Source: UBA8337 sp049889915 (GTDB taxonomy: Bacteria; Pseudomonadota; Alphaproteobacteria; RS24). From it: a stretch of DNA of 24,342 nucleotides. Positions 15,502 through 23,548 of the stretch are shown one piece after another. How positions within the stretch are numbered: the first letter of the stretch is position 1; each line of letters begins with the position of its first letter. The stretch covers positions 1 to 24,342 of the forward strand of contig JBMHCM010000023.1 in assembly GCA_049889915.1 (NCBI GenBank). Direction: 5' to 3'. The position numbers were made by a program, and so were the translations under genes. The notes below the pieces were generated by a model. The model did no database searches. It saw only the letters and a list, made by a program, of their open reading frames with translations, and was not told where the DNA came from.

Positions 15502-16770
15502 TTATGAGCGCGGCACGTCCAATGTTTTCATTTCCGCTGCACCGGCTTGCGACAGGTCAGCGTATTTTTTCATTTCCAGACGGGCAATAGTGCGGTTGTG
15601 CACTTCATCCGGGCCATCGGCCAGACGCAGCGTACGAATACCGGCATACATTTTCGCCAGACCGAAATCAGTGGTCACGCCGCCGCCGCCATGGGCTTGG
15701 ATGGCGTCATCAATGACTTGCAGCGCGATGCGCGGACCGGCCACTTTAATTTGCGCGATCTCACTTTTGGCAACCTTATTGCCGACCGTATCCATCATGT
15801 AAGCGGCTTTCATGGTCAGCAAGCGGGTCATCTCAATATTGGTGCGGGCTTCGGCAATGCGCTGTTCCCAAACGCTGTGGTCAGCCACGCGTTTGCCAAA
15901 GGCGGTGCGTGTCAGCAAGCGGGTGCACATTTTTTCCAGCGCACGCTCAGCGACACCAATGGTCCGCATGCAGTGGTGAATGCGGCCCGGGCCAAGGCGG
16001 CCTTGCGCAATCTCAAAGCCACGGCCTTCGCCGAGCAACAGATTTTCAGCCGGTACGCGGACATCCTTCAGAATAACTTCGGCATGGCCGTGCGGGGCAT
16101 CGTCATAACCGAATACCGGCAGCATGCGGACAATCTCAATGCCGTCGGAGTCCATCGGCACCAGGATTTGGCTTTGCTGCGCGTGCAGGGCAGCTTCCGG
16201 ATTGGTTTTACCCATAACAATGGCGATTTTACAGCGCGGGTCACCGACGCCTGATGACCACCATTTGCGGCCGTTAATGACATATTCGTCGCCATCTCGC
16301 TCAATGCGGGTTTCGATATTGGTCGCGTCCGATGATGCAACGGCCGGCTCAGTCATCAAAAAGGCAGAGCGAATTTCACCGTTCAGCAGCGGCACCATAT
16401 ATTCTTCTTTATGGCGGTCATTGCCGTAGCGCTCCAGCACTTCCATATTGCCGGTATCGGGGGGTGAGCAGTTAAACACTTCAGCCGCAAAGCCGACACG
16501 GCCCATAATTTCGCACAATGGCGCATATTCGACATTGGTCAGACCATAGCCACGCTCGCTTTCCGGCAGGAACAGGTTCCATAGGCCTTCGGCTTTGGCT
16601 TTGTCTTTCAACTCTTCCAAAATCGGCACCACACGCCACGGGTCACCCTCAGCGCGGAAGGCATCCATTTGTTCGTGATAGGTGCTCTCATTCGGATATA
16701 CGTGCGCGTCCATAAAGGCTTCGACGCGGGCAATCAGCTCTTTTGTGCGGTCATTATGCTCAAAAATCAT
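15502..16770 (-). CDS. ACAD10/11-type acyl-CoA dehydrogenase
   Basis: This is an FAD-dependent acyl-CoA dehydrogenase of 422 residues. FLMTEPAVASSDATNIET, INGRKWWSSGVGDPRCK (substrate/FAD region) and the C-terminal AHGGGGVTTDFGLAKMYAG are typical of the ACAD10/11-like branch. In LADGPDEVHNRTIAR the position of the usual catalytic Glu of medium-chain enzymes is Asp385, also characteristic of this branch. In mammals the ACAD10/11 dehydrogenase is fused to an APH-type kinase, and in Pseudomonas levulinate catabolism (lva) the two are separate proteins acting on 4-hydroxyacyl-CoA. The kinase-type partner is encoded at 19561-20637 in this window. GGGGAGAG lies 4 nt before the ATG. It ends at a shared terminator with mutL. 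Confidence 0.9.
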   Translation of the reverse strand: MIFEHNDRTKELIARVEAFMDAHVYPNESTYHEQMDAFRAEGDPWRVVPILEELKDKAKAEGLWNLFLPESERGYGLTNVEYAPLCEIMGRVGFAAEVFNCSPPDTGNMEVLERYGNDRHKEEYMVPLLNGEIRSAFLMTEPAVASSDATNIETRIERDGDEYVINGRKWWSSGVGDPRCKIAIVMGKTNPEAALHAQQSQILVPMDSDGIEIVRMLPVFGYDDAPHGHAEVILKDVRVPAENLLLGEGRGFEIAQGRLGPGRIHHCMRTIGVAERALEKMCTRLLTRTAFGKRVADHSVWEQRIAEARTNIEMTRLLTMKAAYMMDTVGNKVAKSEIAQIKVAGPRIALQVIDDAIQAHGGGGVTTDFGLAKMYAGIRTLRLADGPDEVHNRTIARLEMKKYADLSQAGAAEMKTLDVPRS

Positions 16771-16802
16771 TCTTCTCTCCCCTGAATTTCTGGGAAAAGC
16801 GT

Positions 16803-16830
16803 AGAATAAAGCCTAGGGCCGTGCCAGCAA
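16803..16830 (-). promoter_or_regulatory. Possible promoter of the acyl-CoA dehydrogenase gene
   Basis: On the minus strand TTGCTG (plus 16825-16830) and TATTCT (plus 16803-16808) are 16 nt apart, in the 69-nt gap between tadA and the dehydrogenase gene. It would allow expression separate from tadA. The match is moderate. Confidence 0.35.
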
Positions 16831-16839
16831 AAAATCGGC

Positions 16840-17310
16840 TTATTGCGGCTCATTTCGCCGCAGGGCAAAAAAATCCTTCAGCAGGGCGGCGCACTCGCTT
16901 TCGCGCAAGCCGCCGATCACTTCCGGTCTGTGGTGGCAGGATTTCTGGTCAAACAAGGCGACGCCATTATCCACCGCGCCGCCTTTAATGTCAGCCGCGC
17001 CATAATAAAGCCGCCGGATACGCGCCTCAGCAATCGCCCCGGCGCACATCGGGCACGGCTCCAGCGTCACATAAAGGTCGCAATCGTTCAGTCGCTCATT
17101 GCCCAGCGCAGCGCAAGCGGCCCGAATGGCGGCAATTTCGGCATGGGCGGTCGGGTCATTGTCGCGGCGCATGGCGTTGCGGGCGCGCGCCAACACCGTG
17201 CCGTCCGGCCCCACCAGCACGGCGCCGACCGGCACCTCACCGGCCGAAGCGGCGGCTTGTGCCTCTTCCAGCGCCATTTGCATATAATCGCTTTGCCAAT
17301 TCACTGTCAT
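16840..17310 (-). CDS. tadA: tRNA adenosine(34) deaminase TadA
   Basis: TadA converts the wobble adenosine of tRNA-Arg(ACG) to inosine. The zinc cytidine-deaminase-like site is complete: HAE (His56, Glu58) and PCPMC (Cys86, Cys89). VPVGAVLVGPDG and the DNGVALFDQ-type segment also fit. From ATG 17310 the protein is 156 residues, the usual size. The reading frame remains open upstream to 17538, but that part lies over rluB on the other strand and is arginine/serine-rich shadow sequence, so I reject it. No clear ribosome-binding site is seen. It is divergent from rluB across only 46 nt, so the two promoters must overlap. Confidence 0.95.
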   Translation of the reverse strand: MTVNWQSDYMQMALEEAQAAASAGEVPVGAVLVGPDGTVLARARNAMRRDNDPTAHAEIAAIRAACAALGNERLNDCDLYVTLEPCPMCAGAIAEARIRRLYYGAADIKGGAVDNGVALFDQKSCHHRPEVIGGLRESECAALLKDFFALRRNEPQ

Positions 17311-17356
17311 GCGCGCGACACTAGCATGAGCAGGCCGCTGCGTGCTACAGGGGGGC

Positions 17357-18520
17357 ATGAATGATGTTTCCCAATTCGCCGGAGATCGTATCTCCAAAGT
17401 GCTGGCCCGCGCCGGCGTATGTTCGCGGCGCGATGCCGAGCGGATGATTGCCGATGGACGGGTGGCGGTGAACGGCCGCCGCCTCGATACACCGGCCTTT
17501 AATGTGACGGCGGATGACAAAATCACCGTGGACGGCAAGCCGGTCGGCGAGCCCGACCCGCCGCGGCTATGGCGCTATCATAAACCGGCCGGTTTGGTGA
17601 CCACGGCACGCGACCCACAAGGCCGCGATACGGTGTTTCAAAAATTGCCGGCCAGTCTGCCGCGGGTTAATGCGGTGGGCCGCCTCGACATTAATACGGA
17701 AGGGCTGCTGCTGCTGACCAATGATGGCGGTATGAAGCGGTTTCTCGAACTGCCCAGCACCGGCTGGCTGCGCCGCTATCGGGTGCGTGCTTTCGGTCGG
17801 GTTGATGAAGGCAAATTGCGCGATTTGAAACACGGCATCACCATTGACGGGGTTAATTACAAATCCATTGACGCGCAATTGGAGCGGGTGCAGGGCGGCA
17901 ATGCCTGGCTGAACATCGCGCTGCGCGAAGGCAAAAACCGTGAGATCAAGCGCGTGTTGGAAGCGCTGGATTTGAAAGTGAACCGGCTCATTCGCTTGAG
18001 CTTCGGCCCGTTTCAGCTTGGCCAGTTGGAAGCCCGTAAGGTGGAAGAAGTTCCGCGCCGCGTGCTGCGCCAGCAATTGGGTAAAAATTGGCAGGCCATT
18101 GTTGATGGCACGGTGAGCAAACAAGAAGAGCGAAACCCTGAAGGCGCAGAGCGGGCGCCGCGGCCGCCGCGACAGAAAGCGACAGGCGGCAAATCGGTTG
18201 GCGATAAGCCGTTTGCCGGCAAACCCCGCGGTGAAAAGCCAAGAGGGGATAAGCCAAGAGGGGATAAGTTAAGAGGTGAAAAGCCAAGAGGGGATAGAGG
18301 GCGGTCCGATAAGCGCATGGGCGACAAACCGCTGCGCGGAAAGGCGGCAGATCGTAAACCCTCTGACCGCAAATCCTCTGACCGTAAGCCTTCCAACCGT
18401 GATGCGCGTGATGCGCGCGGCGGGGAGAAACCGAGGCGCGGCAAACCGAGCGGTGCACGGCCTAGCCGGTCAACCGGCCCGATAAAGCCCAAGGGACAAG
18501 ATGCGGGTCGTCGGCGGTAA
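17357..18520 (+). CDS. rluB: 23S rRNA pseudouridine synthase (RluB-like) with basic tail
   Basis: The enzyme belongs to the RsuA/RluB/RluE/RluF family. An S4 RNA-binding domain occupies about residues 10-60 (RISKVLARAGVCSRRDAERM), followed by the catalytic domain with NAVGRLDINTEGLLLLTNDG, whose Asp111 is the nucleophile, and GKNREIKRVLEAL. RluB would modify U2605 of 23S rRNA. The last 130 or so residues are a disordered Lys/Arg/Pro/Gly/Asp tail, of the kind that adds nonspecific RNA affinity, and include a four-copy K-P-R-G-D-type repeat. I chose ATG 17357 because of the AGGGGGG just upstream, although the spacer is very short; GTG 17342 is the alternative. Its end overlaps rsmD by 20 nt. 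Confidence 0.9.
   Translation: MNDVSQFAGDRISKVLARAGVCSRRDAERMIADGRVAVNGRRLDTPAFNVTADDKITVDGKPVGEPDPPRLWRYHKPAGLVTTARDPQGRDTVFQKLPASLPRVNAVGRLDINTEGLLLLTNDGGMKRFLELPSTGWLRRYRVRAFGRVDEGKLRDLKHGITIDGVNYKSIDAQLERVQGGNAWLNIALREGKNREIKRVLEALDLKVNRLIRLSFGPFQLGQLEARKVEEVPRRVLRQQLGKNWQAIVDGTVSKQEERNPEGAERAPRPPRQKATGGKSVGDKPFAGKPRGEKPRGDKPRGDKLRGEKPRGDRGRSDKRMGDKPLRGKAADRKPSDRKSSDRKPSNRDARDARGGEKPRRGKPSGARPSRSTGPIKPKGQDAGRRR
18236..18295 (+). repeat. Four 15-nt tandem repeats in the rluB tail
   Basis: The unit AAGCCAAGAGGGGAT is exact at 18236-18250, 18251-18265 and 18281-18295, with a diverged copy at 18266-18280. It encodes KPRGD. The codons CCA, AGA and GGG are unlike the CCG, CGC and GGC used around it, which points to recent duplication of one atypical unit. 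Confidence 0.92.
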
Positions 18521-19046
18521 ATGGCGCGGCCGCGCTTTGCAGGCACCGAAAGGCCAAGCCACACGGCCGACCACTGACCGTAATCGCGAGGCTCTGTTTT
18601 CCATGCTGGCATCGCGACTGGATTTTGAGGGCTTGCGCGTGCTCGACCTATTTGCCGGCACCGGCGCATTGGGGCTTGAGGCATTGTCGCATGGCGCAGC
18701 TTTTACCCTGTTTGTCGAAACTGCTGCCCCGGCGCGGGCCGCCATTCGCAGCAATGTTGAGGCGTGCGCGGCCATGGGGGTGTCGAAAATCTTCCGCCGC
18801 GACGCCATTAAATTAGGCGCCCGACAGGGTGCGGCCTATGATTTGGTTTTTGCCGACCCGCCCTATGGCAAGGGGTTGGCCGAAAAGGCTTTGACGTCGC
18901 TACTGGCCGGTGATTGGCTTAGCCAAGATGCACTGCTGGTCATCGAAGAGGATAAACGGGCGGGCTTTGTTGCGCCGCGCGGGTTTGTTGAGACGGACCG
19001 GCGGGTGAAGGGCGACACGGAATTGATTTTTCTGTCATTGGTGTAA
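18501..19046 (+). CDS. rsmD: 16S rRNA (guanine966-N2)-methyltransferase RsmD
   Basis: RsmD methylates G966 of 16S rRNA using S-adenosylmethionine. It begins MRVVGGKWRGRAL and TRPTTDRNREALFSML, both family hallmarks. The SAM-binding loop DLFAGTGALGLEAL is at residues 49-62 and the catalytic DPPY at 119-122. At 181 residues it is of normal length. The start lies inside the end of rluB (20-nt overlap) with AAGGGA 4 nt upstream, so it is translated from the rluB message. Confidence 0.95.
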   Translation: MRVVGGKWRGRALQAPKGQATRPTTDRNREALFSMLASRLDFEGLRVLDLFAGTGALGLEALSHGAAFTLFVETAAPARAAIRSNVEACAAMGVSKIFRRDAIKLGARQGAAYDLVFADPPYGKGLAEKALTSLLAGDWLSQDALLVIEEDKRAGFVAPRGFVETDRRVKGDTELIFLSLV

Positions 19047-19093
19047 GCCCCACGCCGTGTTAGCCTGCTGCCATCAATAAGACGGGAAAGCCC

Positions 19094-19468
19094 ATGCCTT
19101 TTGATAAGGACCAATTCATCAGCCAAGCGACCGCCGGCGGCATGGCAGAAAAACAAGCTGAATTTCTGGCCGACCAAATTGGCATGCGGTCTGTCGAGCA
19201 GGCCGATTTGGTGGCAATGGAAAACCGATTGCGCGGCGAGTTGACCAATGAGCTGGATGATCTGCGCAGCGATATGGATACCAAATCGGTGTTGACGCGG
19301 GTGCAGATTGACGATTTGACGGCCAAATTTGCCCGCATGGAGGCGCGCATTGAAGGCACGCTAAAGAGCAGCTTCGTTGCGCTGCGCCGCGCCCATTATG
19401 CCAGCTCAGCCTTCCACACGCTGACCACGCTATCGGTCGTCATTTTATTGCTGTGGTGGCTGGGCTAG
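19094..19468 (+). CDS. Small coiled-coil protein with C-terminal membrane anchor (DUF1640/CCDC90-like)
   Basis: The 124-residue protein starts with FDKDQFISQATAGGMAEKQA, resembling the opening of DUF1640/CCDC90 proteins (F-D-x-x-x-F, then a short helix and A-E-x-x-A-E-x-x-A). A heptad-rich coiled coil with E/D/L/R follows from about residue 35 to 95. One membrane segment ends the chain (LTTLSVVILLLWWLG). The mitochondrial relatives include MCUR1, but the bacterial function is unknown. GGGAAAG precedes the ATG. It follows rsmD by 47 nt. The family call rests on overall pattern and should be treated as tentative. Confidence 0.6.
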   Translation: MPFDKDQFISQATAGGMAEKQAEFLADQIGMRSVEQADLVAMENRLRGELTNELDDLRSDMDTKSVLTRVQIDDLTAKFARMEARIEGTLKSSFVALRRAHYASSAFHTLTTLSVVILLLWWLG

Positions 19469-19569
19469 ACGCGGGTGCTTATACCGCGTCTCGGTGGTTT
19501 TACGTTGCAAAACCACCTCGCTTGCGGAAAGCGGACTAAGGCAGCAAAGCTGCCAAGTCCTTATACCGC
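19468..19569. repeat. Three-hairpin repeat-like element between convergent genes
   Basis: Hairpin A pairs GACGCGG (19468-19474) with CCGCGTC (19484-19490). Hairpin B pairs GGTGGTTTT (19493-19501) with AAAACCACC (19509-19517). Hairpin C pairs GGACT-aa-GGCAGC (19533-19545) with GCTGCC-a-AGTCC (19549-19560). The 9-mer TTATACCGC occurs at 19479-19487 and again at 19561-19569, 82 nt apart, the second copy containing the kinase stop codon. No T tract follows any stem. It looks like a dispersed palindromic repeat, possibly one unit of an 82-nt tandem array. Confidence 0.6.
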
Positions 19570-20637
19570 CCCCGCTTTCATCGCATATTCCCAGCCCATA
19601 TCGGATAAGGGCTTCACGCGGTCGGCCATGGCCGACGCATGGGCGCTTGACGCCGTGCCGTCGCGTACGCGGCCGACAATGCCCTGAATAATACCGGCCA
19701 AGCGGAACATATTATAGGCGATGTAATAGTCGAGATTCTCAATCCCGTCGCGGCCGGTCGCCTCGCAATAAAGGCGGGTATAGTCTTCCGCATCGGGAAT
19801 ATTCAGCCCGTCAAAATCACAGCCCAGCAGCGTATTGGTGCTGCCCGCGCCGTTCGGCATATACCATTGCATCAGGTGATAGGTGAAGTCGCCCAGCGGG
19901 TGGCCCAATGTCGACAGCTCCCAGTCCAGCACGCCGGCGACTTTTGGCTCTGTCGGATGCAGCACCATATTGTCGAGGCGATAATCGCCATGCACAATCG
20001 ACACTTCATCATTGCCGGGAATATTGCCCGGCAGCCAGTCAATGAGCTTGTTCATGCTGTCAATGGTTTGCGTTTCGGATAGCTGATATTGCTTGGTCCA
20101 GCGCGAGATTTGCCGCTCGAAATATTCACCTTCTTTGCCGAAATCACCCAGCCCGATGGCTTTGTAATCGGCATTGTGCAAATCGGCCAGCGTCTTGATC
20201 TTTGCCTCAAAAATCGGTCGGCGGCCTTCTTTGGCAACATCCGGCAATTGCGGGTCCCACAAAATACGGCCTTCCACCATATCCATAATGTAAAACATGG
20301 TGCCGGTTATGCTCTCATCTTCGCACAGGCAATAAGTGCGCGGCACCGGAAAGCCGATGCTACCAAGCGCCGTGATGACCTTATATTCACGGTCCACCGC
20401 GTGGGCTGAGGGCAGCAATTTGCCCGGCGGTTTGCGGCGCATGACATATTTTTTGTTGGGCGTTACCAATTGATAAGTCGGGTTGGATTGGCCGCCTTTG
20501 AATTGGCGCACTTCCATCGGCCCTTCAAAACCTTCGACATGCGCAGCGGCATAGTCTTCCAGTTTTTTCTCATCAAATTTATGGGTGTCCGCGACCTCTT
20601 TGGTGCCGCCGAACTTTTCTACGCCTTCATCTTTCAT
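19561..20637 (-). CDS. APH-fold phosphotransferase, ACAD10/11 kinase type
   Basis: The 358-residue protein has the aminoglycoside-phosphotransferase/choline-kinase fold. The Gly-rich loop FKGGQSNPTYQL lies at 47-58, a lysine-containing strand KYVMRRKPPG at 63-72, the catalytic loop VHGDYRLDN at 215-223 (Asp218, Asn223) and the metal site VLDWELSTLGHPLGD at 236-250. This set matches the kinase half of mammalian ACAD10/11 and LvaA of Pseudomonas, which phosphorylate 4-hydroxyacyl-CoA substrates. A matching dehydrogenase is encoded at 15502-16770. Start: a TTG precedes ATG 20637, but GGGAGGG 4-5 nt upstream of the ATG decides. It follows purD by 15 nt on the same strand. The link to 4-hydroxy acids is inferred from family and neighbours. 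Confidence 0.87.
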   Translation of the reverse strand: MKDEGVEKFGGTKEVADTHKFDEKKLEDYAAAHVEGFEGPMEVRQFKGGQSNPTYQLVTPNKKYVMRRKPPGKLLPSAHAVDREYKVITALGSIGFPVPRTYCLCEDESITGTMFYIMDMVEGRILWDPQLPDVAKEGRRPIFEAKIKTLADLHNADYKAIGLGDFGKEGEYFERQISRWTKQYQLSETQTIDSMNKLIDWLPGNIPGNDEVSIVHGDYRLDNMVLHPTEPKVAGVLDWELSTLGHPLGDFTYHLMQWYMPNGAGSTNTLLGCDFDGLNIPDAEDYTRLYCEATGRDGIENLDYYIAYNMFRLAGIIQGIVGRVRDGTASSAHASAMADRVKPLSDMGWEYAMKAGAV

Positions 20638-20652
20638 CAAGCCCTCCCAAGC

Positions 20653-21942
20653 CTATTGGCCTTCGCGGGCCACCTCGCGATATCCGATGTCGCGGCGGCA
20701 GAACCCTTGCGGCCAATCAATCATATTGACGCCAGCATAGGCATTTGCTTGCGCTTGCGCCACTGTTTTGCCACGCGCTGTGACATTCAGCACGCGACCG
20801 CCTGTCGCGGTCACCGTGCCGTCTTCGGCGCGCGCCGTGCCGGCGTGAAAAACGACAATCTCATCGCTTACCGCATCCAAGCCGTTAATCACGCTGCCCT
20901 TGTCATATGCGCCCGGATAGCCTTGCGCCGCCATGACAATGGTCATGGCTTTTTGGTCATGCCACTCAAGGCTGATGCCTTGCAGGCTGCCGCTGGCGGC
21001 CGCTTTCAGCGCCGGCACAATGTCAGACTTGAGGCGCAACATCAGCACTTGGCATTCCGGGTCGCCAAAGCGGGCATTATATTCCACCAGTTTCGGGCCT
21101 TCCGGCGTCAGCATCAAACCGGCATACAGCACTCCGCGATACGGGGCGCCGCGTCGCGCCATGGCAGCCAGCGTCGGCTTAATAATGGTGTCCATGGTCT
21201 GGTCAATCAGCGCCGGTGTCATAATGGCAGCCGGTGAATAGGCCCCCATGCCGCCCGTATTGGGGCCGGTATCGCCATCGCCGACCCGTTTATGGTCTTG
21301 CGCGGTGGCCAGCGGCAAAGCGATTTCGCCGTCACACAGCACGAAGAAACTTGCTTCTTCGCCGGTCATGAATTCTTCGACCACCAATTCGGCACCGGCA
21401 TCGCCAAACGCGCCATCGAAAATATCCTCAACCGCGTCTTTGGCGGTCGGCATGTCCTCAGCGATAATCACGCCCTTGCCGGCGGCAAGCCCGTCGGCCT
21501 TAACGACAATCGGTGCGGTTTGCGTATCGAGATAATCAAGCGCCGCGCAAGCATTGTCAAAACGGCCATAAGCGGCGGTCGGGATGTCGGCCTCGGCGCA
21601 TAAATCTTTGGTGTAGCCTTTTGAGCCTTCCAATTGCGCGGCGATTTTGCCCGGCCCAAAGGCGGCAATGCCGGCGGCTGCCAAATCATCGGCAAGGCCT
21701 GCCACCAGTGGCGCTTCCGGCCCGATGACCACAAGGCTCACCGCCTTGTCGCGGCAAAAGCTGATGATCGCTTCATGGTCGGCGGCATCCAATGCAGTGT
21801 TTTCCGCCACCGCCGCCGTGCCGCCATTGCCCGGCGCGCAATACAGCTTGTCGACCAATGGGCTTTGCGCGATTTTCCAGCACAGCGCGTGCTCGCGCCC
21901 GCCTGAGCCCAATACCAGAATGGTTTCTTGTGTTTCCGCCAT
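20653..21942 (-). CDS. purD: Phosphoribosylamine-glycine ligase PurD
   Basis: PurD makes glycinamide ribonucleotide from phosphoribosylamine, glycine and ATP in purine synthesis. The N-terminal VLGSGGREHALCWK and CAPGNGGTA, the ATP-grasp motifs VVKADGLAAGKGV and EEFMTGEEASFF, DHKRVGDGDTGPNTGGMGAY and YNARFGDPECQ are all present. It is 429 residues from ATG 21942, which has AGGAG 6 nt upstream; an in-frame start five codons earlier lacks this. It is divergent from xseA (128-nt gap). The kinase-like gene follows after 15 nt, a linkage that has no obvious metabolic reason. Confidence 0.96.
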   Translation of the reverse strand: MAETQETILVLGSGGREHALCWKIAQSPLVDKLYCAPGNGGTAAVAENTALDAADHEAIISFCRDKAVSLVVIGPEAPLVAGLADDLAAAGIAAFGPGKIAAQLEGSKGYTKDLCAEADIPTAAYGRFDNACAALDYLDTQTAPIVVKADGLAAGKGVIIAEDMPTAKDAVEDIFDGAFGDAGAELVVEEFMTGEEASFFVLCDGEIALPLATAQDHKRVGDGDTGPNTGGMGAYSPAAIMTPALIDQTMDTIIKPTLAAMARRGAPYRGVLYAGLMLTPEGPKLVEYNARFGDPECQVLMLRLKSDIVPALKAAASGSLQGISLEWHDQKAMTIVMAAQGYPGAYDKGSVINGLDAVSDEIVVFHAGTARAEDGTVTATGGRVLNVTARGKTVAQAQANAYAGVNMIDWPQGFCRRDIGYREVAREGQ

Positions 21943-21980
21943 TTTGCTCTCCTGCAAACCCTTGTAAACTAGTCCCTCAT

Positions 21981-21999
21981 GCAGGCGGGAATCGCCTGC
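21981..21999. other. Hairpin in the purD-xseA divergent gap
   Basis: GCAGGCG (21981-21987) and CGCCTGC (21993-21999) form a perfect 7-bp inverted repeat with a 5-nt spacer, in the 128-nt gap between divergent start codons. It might be a protein site or an RNA hairpin. I could not identify a known riboswitch here. Confidence 0.5.
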
Positions 22000-22070
22000 T
22001 GCATATCGGTCTCCGTCTTATCACAGGGGGCGGTTTCGGCAAAGTAAGCGGCGCGAAAGGGTGCCAGAAA

Positions 22071-23531
22071 ATGAGCCAATCGGGCGACAATATTATGGAG
22101 CTGACGGTCTCGGAACTCTCCGGGCAGGTTAAGCGTTTGGTCGAAGACAGTTTCGGCCGGGTGCGGGTGCGCGCCGAATTGGGCCGCGTATCGCGACCCG
22201 CTTCCGGGCATCTTTATTTCGACTTGAAAGATGATAAGGCGGTTTTGTCGGGCGTTATGTGGAAGGGCACAGCCGGCAAATTGAGCATGCAACCGGAGCA
22301 AGGGTTGGAGGTTATCGTTACCGGTAAGCTGACGACTTTTGCCGGTCAGTCGCGCTATCAAATGGTCGTCGATGCCATGGAACCGGCCGGCGAGGGGGCG
22401 TTGATGGCGCTGTTAGAAGCGCGCAAAAAACAATTGGCCGCTGAAGGGCTGTTTGACGAAAGCCGCAAGCGGCCCCTGCCGTTTCTGCCGCAAACCATTG
22501 GCGTGGTCACCAGCCCGTCTGGCGCGGTTATTCGCGATATCCTGCACCGTCTGTCAGACCGCTTTCCGCGCCATGTTTTGGTCTGGCCGGTGCGGGTGCA
22601 GGGCGAGACCTGCGCCGATGAGGTGGCGCGGGCCATTGCCGGATTTAATGCGTTGCTTGCCGATGGGCCGGTGGCACGCCCCGATGTGCTGATTGTGGCG
22701 CGTGGCGGCGGCAGCTTGGAAGATTTATGGGGCTTTAATGAAGAGATTGTCGCCCGCACGGTGGCGCAGTCCGACATTCCGGTCATCTCAGCCGTCGGCC
22801 ATGAAACCGATACCACATTGATAGATTATGCCGCCGACCGCCGCGCGCCAACGCCGACCGCCGCTGCCGAAATGGCGGTGCCGGTGCGGGCCGATTTGCA
22901 GGCCAGCATCAGCGAATTGCAGGGCCGTTTGCTGCGCGCCCAAAGCCGCTATGTCGAGCGCCAACGCGCCCATCTGACCGGTCTGGCCCGTGGGCTGCCG
23001 AAGCTCGACGACATTTTGGCGCTGCCCGCGCAGAAGCTCGACACATTGAGCCAACGCCTGTCCGGCGCGTTGCAAACCCATCATACGACGCATCGCGCCC
23101 GCTTTACCGGCGTGGCGGCGCGGCTGACGCCGACCGCCCTGCAAGGGCAGATTAATTTGCAGAGCGCGCGGCTGGGTGGCTTTGTGCAGCGCGCTCATAG
23201 CGGCATGCAGCGGCGGCTTGAACGCCATAGCGCGAAACTGGAGGGCGCGGCGCGGCAATTAAGCCTGCTGAGCCATGAAAGCGTATTGGAGCGCGGTTTT
23301 GCGCTGGTGCTGACCGAGGCCGGCACGCCCTTGCGCGCGGCCACAGATGTTGCCTCCGGCGCGGCGCTGGATATTCGCTTGGCCAATCAGGGCCGTGTGG
23401 CGGCGCGGGTTGAGGCGACTGCAGAACAGGTCACAGAAAAGGTCACAGAAACGGCCCAAAAACCGGTAAAGAAACCGCGTAAATCATCCGGCAAACCGTC
23501 TGGTGAAGACGGGCAGGGTCAGCTATTGTAG
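22071..23531 (+). CDS. xseA: Exodeoxyribonuclease VII large subunit
   Basis: XseA is the catalytic subunit of ExoVII, which degrades single-stranded DNA in both directions, with XseB as partner (not seen here). An OB-fold opens the protein (VRVRAELGRVSRPASGHLYF, residues about 26-100). The exonuclease domain follows with IGVVTSPSGAVIRDIL, RGGGSLEDLWGFNEE, SAVGHETD and RAPTPTAAAEMAVP, all characteristic. A long helical middle and a Lys/Pro-rich tail end the 486-residue chain. The frame is open upstream to 21792 over purD, but family alignment supports ATG 22071, with AAAGGG about 12 nt upstream. DUF2093 follows after 17 nt. Confidence 0.95.
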   Translation: MSQSGDNIMELTVSELSGQVKRLVEDSFGRVRVRAELGRVSRPASGHLYFDLKDDKAVLSGVMWKGTAGKLSMQPEQGLEVIVTGKLTTFAGQSRYQMVVDAMEPAGEGALMALLEARKKQLAAEGLFDESRKRPLPFLPQTIGVVTSPSGAVIRDILHRLSDRFPRHVLVWPVRVQGETCADEVARAIAGFNALLADGPVARPDVLIVARGGGSLEDLWGFNEEIVARTVAQSDIPVISAVGHETDTTLIDYAADRRAPTPTAAAEMAVPVRADLQASISELQGRLLRAQSRYVERQRAHLTGLARGLPKLDDILALPAQKLDTLSQRLSGALQTHHTTHRARFTGVAARLTPTALQGQINLQSARLGGFVQRAHSGMQRRLERHSAKLEGAARQLSLLSHESVLERGFALVLTEAGTPLRAATDVASGAALDIRLANQGRVAARVEATAEQVTEKVTETAQKPVKKPRKSSGKPSGEDGQGQLL

Positions 23532-23548
23532 CGGCAAAGGAGACAGCA

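Noticed and set aside
15547..16254. 235-codon plus-strand frame opposite the acyl-CoA dehydrogenase
   Set aside because: Antisense shadow; the dehydrogenase motifs occupy the other strand throughout.
17311..17538. 76-residue N-terminal extension of the TadA frame
   Set aside because: Overlaps the start of rluB on the other strand, is Ser/Arg-rich, and TadA proteins begin where ATG 17310 places the start.
21792..22070. Upstream extension of the xseA frame
   Set aside because: It runs antisense through the start of purD and does not resemble the ExoVII OB-fold; the family begins near ATG 22071.
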